DNA of 35,539 nucleotides, from assembly GCA_938003955.1 (NCBI GenBank), contig CALKXE010000166.1:1-35539 (forward strand). Direction: 5' to 3'. Made by a program: the position numbers and the translations under genes. The notes below the pieces were generated by a model. The model saw only the letters and a program-made list of their open reading frames with translations. It was not told the origin of the DNA and did no database searches. Below are positions 8,809 to 16,962 of the stretch, piece after piece. The DNA is from an uncultured Saprospiraceae bacterium. GTDB taxonomy: Bacteria > Bacteroidota > Bacteroidia > Chitinophagales > Saprospiraceae. Position 1 is the stretch's first letter. Every line of letters starts with the position of its first letter.

Positions 8809-10032
8809 TTAGTATATTTTGCACGTCAAGATAGCAATATCGTCAGAATATTCTTTTCCGTCTCTAAATCTATCAATTTCATTCATTAACTGTTCATTGA
8901 ATTCGTCCGGACTTCCTTTATGGTGATCCTTTACGAATTTTTCAATCTTCTCATCATCAAAATAATCGTCATTCTGATCTTGCAATTCAGCTAGGCCATC
9001 TGTAAAGGATAGTATCATAGCTTCCCCGTCTAGTTCGATTACTTCCTCATTGATATATGGAAGCTTTTCGAACGCACCAATAAAAGTACTACCTTGATCT
9101 AGTCTTAGCATTTTACCTCCATTGATCATCACTGGAGGATAATGTCCAGCGTTTATATATCTCATCGTCTTTAGCTCCGTATCTATCTCTGCTATAAAAA
9201 ACGTAATAAATTTATCCGCCTTGGTAATTCGATAGACAGACTGATTCAATGCAAAGACAAATGTCTCCAAATCTCTGTATTGATATATTAAATTTTGTAT
9301 CAATGCTTGAAAATTAGCCATCAATAATGCTGCCGCGACACCCTTTCCAGAAATATCCGCAATACAAATCGCAAATCTATTTTCACTGAACTTAATATAG
9401 TCAAGATAATCACCTCCTACATTGGAGTGAGGCATATATATTTTTGACAACGCAAAGTGTTTCTCGTTCGGAAGCGTATCTGGAATGAGCATGTGCTGTA
9501 CCTCTGTAGCAAGCTCCATCTCCTTCTTTAACTTTTCTTGTTCTATTTGCTTGTTAAACAAGCGTTTGTTTTCTATGGCTACAGCAATGATGTTAGTAAT
9601 CGTTGTAATAAACTGAATCTTGTTATATATATCCTCCTTGTCCTTGATGCCACCAATAAGAGAAAATGCAATAGGTTCGCTTTTATGAAAAACAGGGATA
9701 ATAATATCGAATTCATGTAACAACTCTGGATCTCCCTCTTTTATAGTATGAAGCCTCTTATGTTCTAGTAATAAAGGTATATAGTGACTTATTTCCTTTT
9801 CCTTAAAGTTTATTGCACTTGCACATTTCCATCCCTCATCTCCAATTACAAAAAGAGCCATCTTCTCGATCGCCATTTCCCAACTAAGAAATGACTTATA
9901 CATATTAAACAACCCATCAGCAGCTACATTGTCATTGATCGCTTGTGTAATTGTAAGCAGACTCTTGATTTGCAACTGCTTAAGACTCAGTTCTTTTTCT
10001 AACTTTTCTAATATAGCAAGTTCTCTATTCAT
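8809..10032 (-). CDS. GAF-like domain plus SpoIIE/RsbU-type PP2C serine phosphatase
   Basis: The 407-residue cytoplasmic protein has an N-terminal coiled segment (residues 1-35), then a GAF-like sensory domain to about 160 and a second short coiled linker (LFNKQIEQEKLKKEMELATE). The C-terminal SpoIIE/RsbU-type PP2C domain runs from about 175 to 407. Its metal-binding and catalytic motifs are intact: VGGDYLDY, ADISGKGVAAALLMA, NAGHYPP, SFTDGLAE and YSDDIAILTCK. Such phosphatases dephosphorylate anti-sigma-factor antagonists (STAS proteins) in partner-switching pathways or other Ser/Thr phosphoproteins. No kinase or STAS partner is visible here, so the target is unknown. It is the first gene of the minus-strand run down to the Omp85-like gene. 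A TATATTTG box (minus, 10312-10305) about 270 bp upstream is a possible promoter element. Confidence 0.9.
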   Translation of the reverse strand: MNRELAILEKLEKELSLKQLQIKSLLTITQAINDNVAADGLFNMYKSFLSWEMAIEKMALFVIGDEGWKCASAINFKEKEISHYIPLLLEHKRLHTIKEGDPELLHEFDIIIPVFHKSEPIAFSLIGGIKDKEDIYNKIQFITTITNIIAVAIENKRLFNKQIEQEKLKKEMELATEVQHMLIPDTLPNEKHFALSKIYMPHSNVGGDYLDYIKFSENRFAICIADISGKGVAAALLMANFQALIQNLIYQYRDLETFVFALNQSVYRITKADKFITFFIAEIDTELKTMRYINAGHYPPVMINGGKMLRLDQGSTFIGAFEKLPYINEEVIELDGEAMILSFTDGLAELQDQNDDYFDDEKIEKFVKDHHKGSPDEFNEQLMNEIDRFRDGKEYSDDIAILTCKIY

Positions 10033-10497
10033 TCATTTCATTTACTATTCATGGCGGGTTGTTATTTGTCTATAATACAAAACCATAAAAAAGATTGAAG
10101 ATTCTAAAATCAAAAATACACTAATTGCGTCTAATATCAATTCTGTTTTGAATCTCGTTTCAAATTAATGTTTTAGTGGATTTCGAACAAGATTATGGGT
10201 GCCTTTCTCAAATGAGAATGCACGTCAATAAAGCAAAGTTTGCCTTGTAATGTAGTAGAACAGTACAATTAATACATCGCTATCTAGTTTATTTCTAACA
10301 CCTCCAAATATATTAGTTAAAGTAAATCTATAATTCAACTTCATTAAGTATTAGTATCAAACATGACAAAGTCAAAAAACAAAACAATGTAATTGAAATA
10401 TCAAAAGTCGCCCTTAAATCATATTAACAGAATATTATTCTAAATTATTGATATAAAATGTTGCATACAATATAAAAAGAGTTGATATTTGCAGTGT

Positions 10498-10872
10498 GTA
10501 AAATATAATACTGATAACGATCAATTTATTATATTTCTTCTTTATCGTATAAAAGCGAATAAATCACCAAAATAATTGTCAAGGCAACATTATTATTTGA
10601 GATTATATAAGTCTGCAAAATTTTTGTTTTTCGCAATAGGTGCCGTTCAAAAGAAGCGTAAAAAATTACAACAATAAAAAGTGTTTTTTACTCACAGAAA
10701 AATTCGATTTTAAGGACATACTCTGCCCATACAGTCGTCAAATACTATCATAATAGCCAATTGTGATAAAAAATTTAGAGATTGTTTCTATCCCCATAGA
10801 AATAGTTGATAGTATAATAGTTAAGTCATTTTGTTAATTTGAAAAGCTCTGTCCCCACGGAGCTTTTTTTTT
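10498..10872 (+). ncRNA. Candidate plus-strand small RNA with twin CCCC-loop hairpins
   Basis: The possible promoter is TTG (10461-10463), 20 bases, then GATATTTG (10484-10491), one mismatch from the Bacteroidota TAnnTTTG box. The 3' end is a strong terminator with nine T on the plus strand, although no plus-strand protein gene precedes it. Two hairpins lie near the 3' end: 10781-10806 and 10842-10867. Each has an 11-bp stem closed by T-A around an identical CCCC loop. Paired C-rich loops are common seed regions in bacterial small RNAs. The 5' end is a guess from the promoter. The hairpins could instead belong to the 3' UTR of the minus-strand lipoprotein gene. Confidence 0.35.
10842..10872 (+). 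terminator. Bidirectional-looking intrinsic terminator, stronger on the plus strand
   Basis: AAAAGCTC and GAGCTTTT form an 8-bp stem, extended by three inner pairs around a CCCC loop. On the plus strand it runs into nine T (10864-10872). On the minus strand only four T follow, just past the stop of the lipoprotein gene at 10885, so it can serve both strands. Confidence 0.65.
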
Positions 10873-10884
10873 GTTTAAAGTGTA

Positions 10885-12645
10885 TCATCTCTTCATATAA
10901 ACTTCGCAGCAGGAATTAGTGATGCCCCATAATTTATTTATAAGTTCACTTTCCGATTTCAATTTTTCCCGCCTCTTTTTCTCTTTAGATAAAATCATCA
11001 TTGCTTCCAAATCTGTATTTATATTATTCTCTTCTTCGTAACTATCATAAACCATCAGTGCCATTTTAATCCTTTCACTTGATGACTTTTTCATTTCTAA
11101 TTCTAGAAGGTTCGAAGATTCTATTTTAAATTCTTTAATCGCTAAATACGTTTCATCCCCTTTATAACCTATCAAAACAGCGACAGCCCTCTTATTATTT
11201 GGCATTAGCATTTCTTTGTCCATAATATTTCCTGCATAGAATAGTGTGTTATCTGAAGAACTTAATCTATATAAACTTTTTATAGAGGTGTATATTACAT
11301 AAGTATATACTCTATCATATTCATCTCCCTTTTGAGCAATTATTTCTAATTTTTTCGGACTCCAATCTTTTTCAATCACTCCAATATCAATGTTAACCCA
11401 ACCCGTTTCGGTCATTTGAAATCCATACGTTTCCATTCTATACTTTTCGCGCTTAGCAAGGAGTTGGTTATATTTAGTTGATAATATTTCTGCAGCAGTA
11501 TTCTTTTCTTGCAGATACTTGATCGCTTTTTTACTTTCTAGCTCTAATTCTATTTTAATCGCCTTAAGTTGCTTTTCATAGTACCCTTTCAACAAGCTAG
11601 AATACTTATCCGCGTCTCTTACATTCATTAGTCCTTGTTCATAAAATCTAGAGAACTCCTTCACTAAGAAATCACTTTCTAGCTCCGCTAAGATTAAACT
11701 GTCAATTTCCCATAGGTTTTTGTCTATATTATTAATATATGCTTCTAAAATATCCTGTCGACAATTTGCAAATATAACTTGTAGCCTTTGTTCAAACTCT
11801 CTAGTTGAGAGTAATGTTCTGCTATATTTTTCGCCTCTTATTACTTTTATTATCGCCGGATCTATGCCACAAAAGGGAAATAATGAATTTCCATCTTCAT
11901 CAAAATATCTTGAATTGAAATATAGTAGTAGTCCCTTTTTACTTTTTTGTATATCAGTTTCGCCCTCCAGTAACTCCTTACCATTCGGGATTGACAAACT
12001 ATAATACAAGCTATCAATTAACACCTTGGTTGCTTTCTTATGGTTCTTAAAAGGCATATTGTTTTCAACGGCTATTTCGAAACCTTTTGGATAGAAGTTT
12101 AATTGATCTTGATCAATAGGAATAAGGTAGTTATAAATTTTCTTTGGTTCAATCCAATTCATATTACCCTCTTCATTTCTAAGACCTTTATAAGCCATCA
12201 TGCCTTTTTTTCTTTTTGAAGTTGGAATTTCAATATGAATTGGGTTCTCTTCATTAATTAGTATTTGTTCGTCATTGGATGTAGCATTAAGATAGATCAT
12301 GCCATCTGTTTCAAGAAGTTGCCCATCAGATGTAGTGGTCAAATTTGACAGCAACATATCATCAATAGTTAATGCTTCCGTAAGTTCTATCCTTACATTA
12401 TCCAAAACGATCTTACCTTTAAAGTCAGTAAAACAACCTTGGGGGAGAACGACAAGAGTTCCTCTTTTTCCTTCAATTACATTATCCTGTTTTGGATCAA
12501 TTTCGAAGTATTGACTTGATACAATGGATTCTTGAAATGGATCGTTCGGTGAGTATTTGTATGTTTCTATCGTATTCGGATTGCAATTAAAACATAGAAC
12601 AGCAAACAAACAAAAAATTAATATTTTCTCAAGTTGGTTAATCAT
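10885..12645 (-). CDS. Predicted lipoprotein of unknown function with a central coiled-coil region
   Basis: The longest open frame reaches 12750, but the ATG at 12645 is the credible start. It gives MINQLEKILIFCLFAVLCFN followed by Cys, a lipoprotein-type signal peptide, whereas the upstream 35 codons look non-coding. The mature protein (about 565 residues) begins with a beta-rich domain (GKRGTLVVLPQGCFTDFKG and TTTSDGQLLETDGMIYLNA). That domain resembles beta-sandwich surface proteins seen in Bacteroidota, but I cannot name the family. A charged helical, probably coiled-coil stretch follows (LKAIKIELELESKKAIKYLQ), then a C-terminal beta-rich part. It is probably anchored to the periplasmic or outer face of the outer membrane. 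It is divergently oriented to the thioredoxin gene, and the two share about 230 bp of upstream DNA. Confidence 0.7.
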   Translation of the reverse strand: MINQLEKILIFCLFAVLCFNCNPNTIETYKYSPNDPFQESIVSSQYFEIDPKQDNVIEGKRGTLVVLPQGCFTDFKGKIVLDNVRIELTEALTIDDMLLSNLTTTSDGQLLETDGMIYLNATSNDEQILINEENPIHIEIPTSKRKKGMMAYKGLRNEEGNMNWIEPKKIYNYLIPIDQDQLNFYPKGFEIAVENNMPFKNHKKATKVLIDSLYYSLSIPNGKELLEGETDIQKSKKGLLLYFNSRYFDEDGNSLFPFCGIDPAIIKVIRGEKYSRTLLSTREFEQRLQVIFANCRQDILEAYINNIDKNLWEIDSLILAELESDFLVKEFSRFYEQGLMNVRDADKYSSLLKGYYEKQLKAIKIELELESKKAIKYLQEKNTAAEILSTKYNQLLAKREKYRMETYGFQMTETGWVNIDIGVIEKDWSPKKLEIIAQKGDEYDRVYTYVIYTSIKSLYRLSSSDNTLFYAGNIMDKEMLMPNNKRAVAVLIGYKGDETYLAIKEFKIESSNLLELEMKKSSSERIKMALMVYDSYEEENNINTDLEAMMILSKEKKRREKLKSESELINKLWGITNSCCEVYMKR

Positions 12646-12873
12646 TGTAATGATATTATAGCGTAATTTCAAACGGTTTAATTGGACCCATTTCTCTCGC
12701 AATATAACTACTTTAAAAGACGTAGAAATTATTAAACCTATGTTATTCACGTTCCTTTGTCGCTATGGTTCCAGATAATTAATATTTTGAGCTATGTCAA
12801 ATTACATTGCCTATCTAAAAATGAACCATTTTTACCGATATTTGCATTCTTAAAGAGTAAATACAAATCATAT

Positions 12874-14046
12874 ATGAGAATTTTCCAAATTATCTTCTTT
12901 TCAATTGTTTCTATTTCAATGACTTTCGCTCAAGGTATAGACTTCAATGTAGCTACATTCAAAGAAGCTTTGACAAAAGCAAAAGCGGAAAACAAATTGA
13001 TTTTTGTAGACGCATATACTACTTGGTGTGGGCCGTGCAAATGGATGGCCAAAAATGTATTCACGGATTCACAAGTCGGAGAATACTACAACGAATCATT
13101 TGTCAATGTAAAAATAGATATGGAAAAAGGGGAAGGACCCAAATTGGCGAAAGCTTGGGAAATAACAGGATACCCTACTCTCATATTCATTGATAAACAA
13201 GGTGCTGTAATTCATAGATCTATGGGATCTAGACCTGCAGAGGATTTCGTAGATTTAGGACATGCAGCGAATGATCCTGAAAGACAGATCACTACCATGA
13301 CCAAACGATTCGAAGCAGGAGAGAGAAGTGAAGACTTTCTCTGGAAATATACAGATGCAATGACATCCGCAGGATTAAAAGGATTCGAAGAAGTAGCCAA
13401 TTTGTACATGGACTTGCAATCTGACTGGACAACTGAGAAAAACATGAACTTCTTGTTTGATTATGCGGATGCTACAATGGATTCAAAGTTATTCAAATAC
13501 ACTATGGACCATAAAGAAGCATTTAAAGCAGTCGTCGGAAAAGAAAAGTTTGAGCAGAAACTAAGTTATGCGGCAGATATTGATAGATCAAAAAGTGGAA
13601 TTGCAAGAGATGATACTGAAGCATTAAAAGTACATTATGCAAAATACTATGATGAAAAAACCGCTGTAAACAAAGCAATGGTCAGCTACTTCAACCAATT
13701 AATGTATAATCCTGACCCTGTGGAACAAGAAAAATTTAAAGCCGAAATACAATTATTTCTAGCTGGCAATCCTGATCTTGGGTGGTCATTCTACAACAGT
13801 GTCGCTTGGCAAGTTTTTGAGATTACATCAGATCGAGATCTTCTTAAAAAAGCATCTGAATGGACAAAGCTGTCGATAAATGACACTAAAAATTCATTCA
13901 ACACCGATACTCAAGCTCATATTCTATATAAATTAGGAAAAAACAAAGAAGCAAGAAGATATGCGCTAGCATCTATCGAACTTGCGAAAGAAGAAAATGC
14001 AGATTATAGCACAACTGAGGCGTTATTAGAGAAGATCGAGAAGTAA
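12874..14046 (+). CDS. Exported thioredoxin-fold protein with C-terminal helical domain
   Basis: The open frame begins at 12757, but the ATG at 12874 gives a proper signal peptide (MRIFQIIFFSIVSISMTFAQ), so I place the start there (390 residues). Residues about 22-135 form a thioredoxin domain with the redox motif TWCGPCKWM and the cis-proline loop ITGYPTLIF. The remaining 250 or so residues are helical and end in a TPR-like pair (TDTQAHILYKLGKNKEARRY). This layout fits periplasmic thioredoxin/DUF255-like proteins that reduce or form disulfides in exported proteins. No partner gene is adjacent. trpS follows 85 bp downstream with its own promoter box, so co-transcription is not required. Confidence 0.85.
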   Translation: MRIFQIIFFSIVSISMTFAQGIDFNVATFKEALTKAKAENKLIFVDAYTTWCGPCKWMAKNVFTDSQVGEYYNESFVNVKIDMEKGEGPKLAKAWEITGYPTLIFIDKQGAVIHRSMGSRPAEDFVDLGHAANDPERQITTMTKRFEAGERSEDFLWKYTDAMTSAGLKGFEEVANLYMDLQSDWTTEKNMNFLFDYADATMDSKLFKYTMDHKEAFKAVVGKEKFEQKLSYAADIDRSKSGIARDDTEALKVHYAKYYDEKTAVNKAMVSYFNQLMYNPDPVEQEKFKAEIQLFLAGNPDLGWSFYNSVAWQVFEITSDRDLLKKASEWTKLSINDTKNSFNTDTQAHILYKLGKNKEARRYALASIELAKEENADYSTTEALLEKIEK

Positions 14047-14100
14047 AATCTAATCTTTATTTGGGCATATTTTATAGCAACTCCACAACATATAAAAACA

Positions 14101-14108
14101 TATCTTTG
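14101..14108 (+). promoter_or_regulatory. Bacteroidota -7 promoter box of trpS
   Basis: TATCTTTG matches the TAnnTTTG -7 box and lies 24 bp before the trpS ATG. A TTTG at 14060-14063 is too far upstream for the usual -33 spacing, so only the -7 element is clear. Confidence 0.5.
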
Positions 14109-14131
14109 CGCCTCAAATAAAATCTCAACTT

Positions 14132-15148
14132 ATGAGTGATACAAATAGAAAAACAGTCTTATCATGCATACAACCTACGGGAGATATGCACTTAGGTAAC
14201 TATTTCGGTGCGGTAAAGAACTGGGTAGATCTCCAAGATAAGTATGATTGTATATACGGAGTAGTGGATTATCATGCAATGACCATGCCCTATGATGTAA
14301 ATAAATTGAGAACTAATACTTGGGATATCATTACCAATTTGGCCGCTGTAGGTGTAAAAACTGAAAATTTATTTATCCAATCTCTAGTACCAGAACATGC
14401 AGAACTTGGTTGGATATTCAACTGTTTCTGTGGCGTTGGTGAGCTCATGAGAATGACACAATTCAAAGACAAGTCTCAGAAGCAAGAAGAAGAGAAGACG
14501 AATAAGTTTATTTCTGTAGGGTTACTTGATTACCCAGTACTTCAGACAGCAGATATATTAATATACAAAGCGGATTTTGTTCCTGTTGGAAAAGACCAAG
14601 AACAACACCTTGAGCTCTCAAGAAATATTGCTGGCAAGTTTAATCATCAGGTAGGGAAAGAATATTTTGTTCTTCCTCAAGGACTATATACCGAGACACC
14701 AAAAATCATGTCTACTGCAGATCCAATGCGTAAGATGAGCAAGTCTGCTGGAGAAAAGCACTATATCTCAGTATTTGGTGATGCCAAGAGAATCACAAAA
14801 CAAATTAAATCTGCCGTGACAGATGCTGGTGAGCCGACAGATGTCATGAGCCCTGGAGTAGAAAACCTATTCCGTCTCATGAAAGCAGCTGGTGACTTAG
14901 AAAATCATGCACAACTTATGGATGCATACAATGATGGAAACCTAAGATACGGTGACCTCAAAGTAACAGTAGCAGAAGCTATCGTAAAAATGACTGACAA
15001 GTTCAAAGAGAATAAGGAGGAAATATTATCCGATAAAAAAGCGCTTAAGGATCAAGTAAAAGCAAGCTCTTATGAGATCCGAAAAAAGGCTCAAGAAACA
15101 TTGAAGGAAGTTAAAGAATTAGTCGGATTACTAAATGTAAAATTCTAA
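14132..15148 (+). CDS. trpS: Tryptophanyl-tRNA synthetase
   Basis: A class I aminoacyl-tRNA synthetase of 338 residues, normal for bacterial TrpRS, which charges tRNA-Trp with tryptophan in the cytoplasm. The HIGH-type signature reads QPTGDMHLGNYFGA near residues 12-25. The KMSKS loop is intact in MRKMSKSAGEK near residue 200. The catalytic core pattern YPVLQTADILIYKADFVPVG is also typical. The stop TAA overlaps the ATG of the next gene by one base, so a TrpF-like protein is translationally coupled to it. No T-box or other tryptophan leader is visible in the 85 bp upstream. Confidence 0.97.
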   Translation: MSDTNRKTVLSCIQPTGDMHLGNYFGAVKNWVDLQDKYDCIYGVVDYHAMTMPYDVNKLRTNTWDIITNLAAVGVKTENLFIQSLVPEHAELGWIFNCFCGVGELMRMTQFKDKSQKQEEEKTNKFISVGLLDYPVLQTADILIYKADFVPVGKDQEQHLELSRNIAGKFNHQVGKEYFVLPQGLYTETPKIMSTADPMRKMSKSAGEKHYISVFGDAKRITKQIKSAVTDAGEPTDVMSPGVENLFRLMKAAGDLENHAQLMDAYNDGNLRYGDLKVTVAEAIVKMTDKFKENKEEILSDKKALKDQVKASSYEIRKKAQETLKEVKELVGLLNVKF

Positions 15149-15714
15149 TGAAAATTATAGCAACTGATATTACAAACCTAACGGATGCCCGTTATTTTGC
15201 TGCGTGGGGTGTACATATGATGTGTTACAACATAGATCCAAATACAGAGGGGAGTCTAACGGTTCCTCAATTCAAAGAAATAACAGAATGGGTAGAAGGA
15301 CCACTAACAGGAATTAAAATTGCTGGTCTTGCTGTCCCAGAAACCATGTCGGAAGAAGGGTTAAATATCAAGAATGTAATCATTAGTCCATTTATTGACA
15401 AAACAGATCTTCCGTCATCTATAGAAAATGTGTATCGAATATGCACACTAGAAGAAGGCTGGCAAGATGATGATAAACTGATTCTTACACTATCCAAATC
15501 GATAGATCAGCTATCAGAAGTTGAAGTTAAATCAATAAAATCAATTACTACTAACAAAGAAGTATTCCTTGATGGCATATTCAAAGCAAGCGACCTACCT
15601 AATATTGAATCTTATGGCGTGACAGGTATTGTCCTCAAAGGTGGAGATGAAGAAAAGGTAGGATATAAGTCGTTTGATGAGTTAGATGAGGTACTAGAAG
15701 CTTTATTTGATTAA
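15148..15714 (+). CDS. TrpF (phosphoribosylanthranilate isomerase)-like protein lacking the catalytic Cys
   Basis: The 188-residue product resembles a TIM-barrel PRA isomerase. The first strand and helix (MKIIATDITNLTDARYFAAW) align with TrpF KICG-type starts followed by the D-A-R-A helix. The C-terminal part (LDGIFKASDLPNIESYGVTG, then IVLKGGDEEKVGYKSFDEL) matches the phosphate-binding half. In TrpF the first strand carries the catalytic Cys of KICG; here the same place reads KIIA. An Asp is present in VFLDGIF, but the general base is missing. The protein is also a little short. It is therefore probably not an ordinary isomerase in Trp synthesis. Its coupling to trpS (ATG overlaps the stop) hints at a role tied to tryptophan or tRNA-Trp, which is inference. 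Confidence 0.65.
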   Translation: MKIIATDITNLTDARYFAAWGVHMMCYNIDPNTEGSLTVPQFKEITEWVEGPLTGIKIAGLAVPETMSEEGLNIKNVIISPFIDKTDLPSSIENVYRICTLEEGWQDDDKLILTLSKSIDQLSEVEVKSIKSITTNKEVFLDGIFKASDLPNIESYGVTGIVLKGGDEEKVGYKSFDELDEVLEALFD

Positions 15715-15767
15715 CCAGAAAAAGCACTCCTTAGTCAACATACTTTAGAAGAATATCTCTTTAAAGA

Positions 15768-15936
15768 AGTAAAAAAGATCCTAAGTTTTGACTAGCCTTC
15801 CCCATGTGAATGGCGCATTCGCCAATTTTTTTCCAACCTAAAGGTCGAAAATCTGATCTTTTTTGTCACAGGGCGTTTTTATGCAAAAACATCTTTTTTA
15901 TGACCCCGACGCAAACATCGGAGAAATTAAGTATTA
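15768..15936. repeat. 169-bp structured intergenic repeat, copy 1
   Basis: Aligns without gaps to 16963-17131 (constant offset of 1195 bp), with substitutions scattered over its length. It opens with AAAAAAGATC and carries the inverted GATCTTTTTT in the middle, enclosing the hairpin TGGCG-CATT-CGCCA. A second part has GTTTTT-ATGC-AAAAAC and CCGACG/CATCGG arms. The A-tract/stem/T-tract layout could work as a terminator in both directions after the trpS-trpF-like pair. No transposase is nearby. Confidence 0.85.
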
Positions 15937-16009
15937 ATCTCTACATTTGCACAAATATGAAAAATTCGTAATGTGAAAAGCTGATAATTAGGCTTTGGAG
16001 ACCAAAGGA

Positions 16010-16029
16010 AATAAGTAAGATTACTTATT
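16010..16029. promoter_or_regulatory. Perfect inverted repeat upstream of methyltransferase
   Basis: AATAAGTAA and TTACTTATT flank a GA centre, a perfect 20-bp dyad 114 bp before the methyltransferase ATG. It is a candidate operator or a hairpin in the leader. Confidence 0.35.
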
Positions 16030-16142
16030 GGTTCTTATTGCCCTTAAATTTTTATTTAAACATTCTGAGTAAGAAGCTTTTGACACTCGAGGAAATGATT
16101 AAATATTACCATTAATTTTCAGCAAAATAAAATTATAATCGT

Positions 16143-16910
16143 ATGAAAATTCTTCAAACCGCAGAGAGAGTATCGCATGAAGACATGTCTGACAACTATG
16201 TATTTCAACGGTCGCTATTGGCATATTTAGAAGCCGCTAAAATAGTATCAGGTGATGTATTAGAAATCGGAGCCGGAGAAGGATACGGAATAAAGCATAT
16301 AGCTCCTAAAGCAGATAAATACCTCACACTAGATAAACATCCCGTACACATCGATCCTCAATATACCAATGTATCATTCAAGCAAATGAACATTCCACCA
16401 TTGGCGGGAATAGAAGATAATAGTTTTGATTTTGTGGTTAGTTTTCAAGTTATTGAGCACATAGAAGCAGATGATAAGTACGTTTCGGAAATTCATCGCG
16501 TACTAAGACCAGGAGGAAAATTCATAGTCACGACACCGAATAAAAAAATGAGCATTACTCGAAATCCATGGCACGTAAGAGAGTATGAGATCGAGGAGTT
16601 AGTTAACCTTCTAGGAAAGAGTTTTTCTAAAGTAGACGCTAAAGGTGTTTTTGGTAATAAGAAAATAATGGACTACTACGACAAAAATAAAGCGTCAGTC
16701 CGAAAGATTACGAGATTTGATATTTTTGACCTCCAACATAAATTGCCTCGTCAGATATTACAAATCCCCTATGATATTCTCAATAGAATGAATCGTAAGA
16801 AATTACTAAATCAAAACAATAGTCTAGTATCGGATATCCACTACGAAGATTACTCTATCAGCGAGGCAAAAGAAGGATGTTTTGATCTTTTCTACATCGC
16901 CACAAAATGA
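16143..16910 (+). CDS. Class I SAM-dependent methyltransferase (Methyltransf_11 type)
   Basis: The 255-residue soluble protein has the Rossmann-type methyltransferase core. Motif I is VLEIGAGEGYGIKHIA (residues about 40-55), the acidic residue after strand 2 is in LTLDKHP, and the motif IV region reads FDFVVSFQVIEHIEADDKY. Post-motif HRVLRPGGKFIVTTPNK is typical of Methyltransf_11/UbiE-like enzymes. The C-terminal 80 residues are basic and family-specific. The substrate is unknown; the neighbouring O-antigen ligase suggests a surface polysaccharide or lipid sugar, but that is inference. The gene lies between two 169-bp direct repeats, so it could be lost or gained by recombination between them. 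Confidence 0.85.
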   Translation: MKILQTAERVSHEDMSDNYVFQRSLLAYLEAAKIVSGDVLEIGAGEGYGIKHIAPKADKYLTLDKHPVHIDPQYTNVSFKQMNIPPLAGIEDNSFDFVVSFQVIEHIEADDKYVSEIHRVLRPGGKFIVTTPNKKMSITRNPWHVREYEIEELVNLLGKSFSKVDAKGVFGNKKIMDYYDKNKASVRKITRFDIFDLQHKLPRQILQIPYDILNRMNRKKLLNQNNSLVSDIHYEDYSISEAKEGCFDLFYIATK

Positions 16911-16962
16911 AATAGATAGTTAATCAGTTATACTATCAAACTATCTTACTTTACTATTTGTG

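Larger units (their letters stand above)
10033..10884. other. Long AT-rich gene-free region
   Basis: These 852 bp contain no credible protein gene on either strand. Two things stand out. A minus-strand TATATTTG box at 10305-10312 has a TTG 23 bases upstream and could serve the phosphatase gene. On the plus strand, a possible promoter at 10461-10491 and a strong plus-strand terminator at 10842-10872 frame a candidate small RNA, described separately. Confidence 0.6.
15715..16142. other. Intergenic region holding repeat copy 1 and hairpin-rich leader
   Basis: Holds the first 169-bp repeat (15768-15936), a TACATTTG box (15942-15949) with no clear -33 partner, and small hairpins. CTTTGG and CCAAAG pair at 15993-16007, and a perfect 9-bp inverted repeat with a 2-base centre lies at 16010-16029. 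These structures are upstream of the methyltransferase ATG and could form a leader RNA or a regulator-binding site. Confidence 0.6.

Noticed and set aside
14047..14131. T-box or tryptophan riboswitch before trpS
   Set aside because: The 85-bp gap holds only a promoter box and no specifier/terminator structure.
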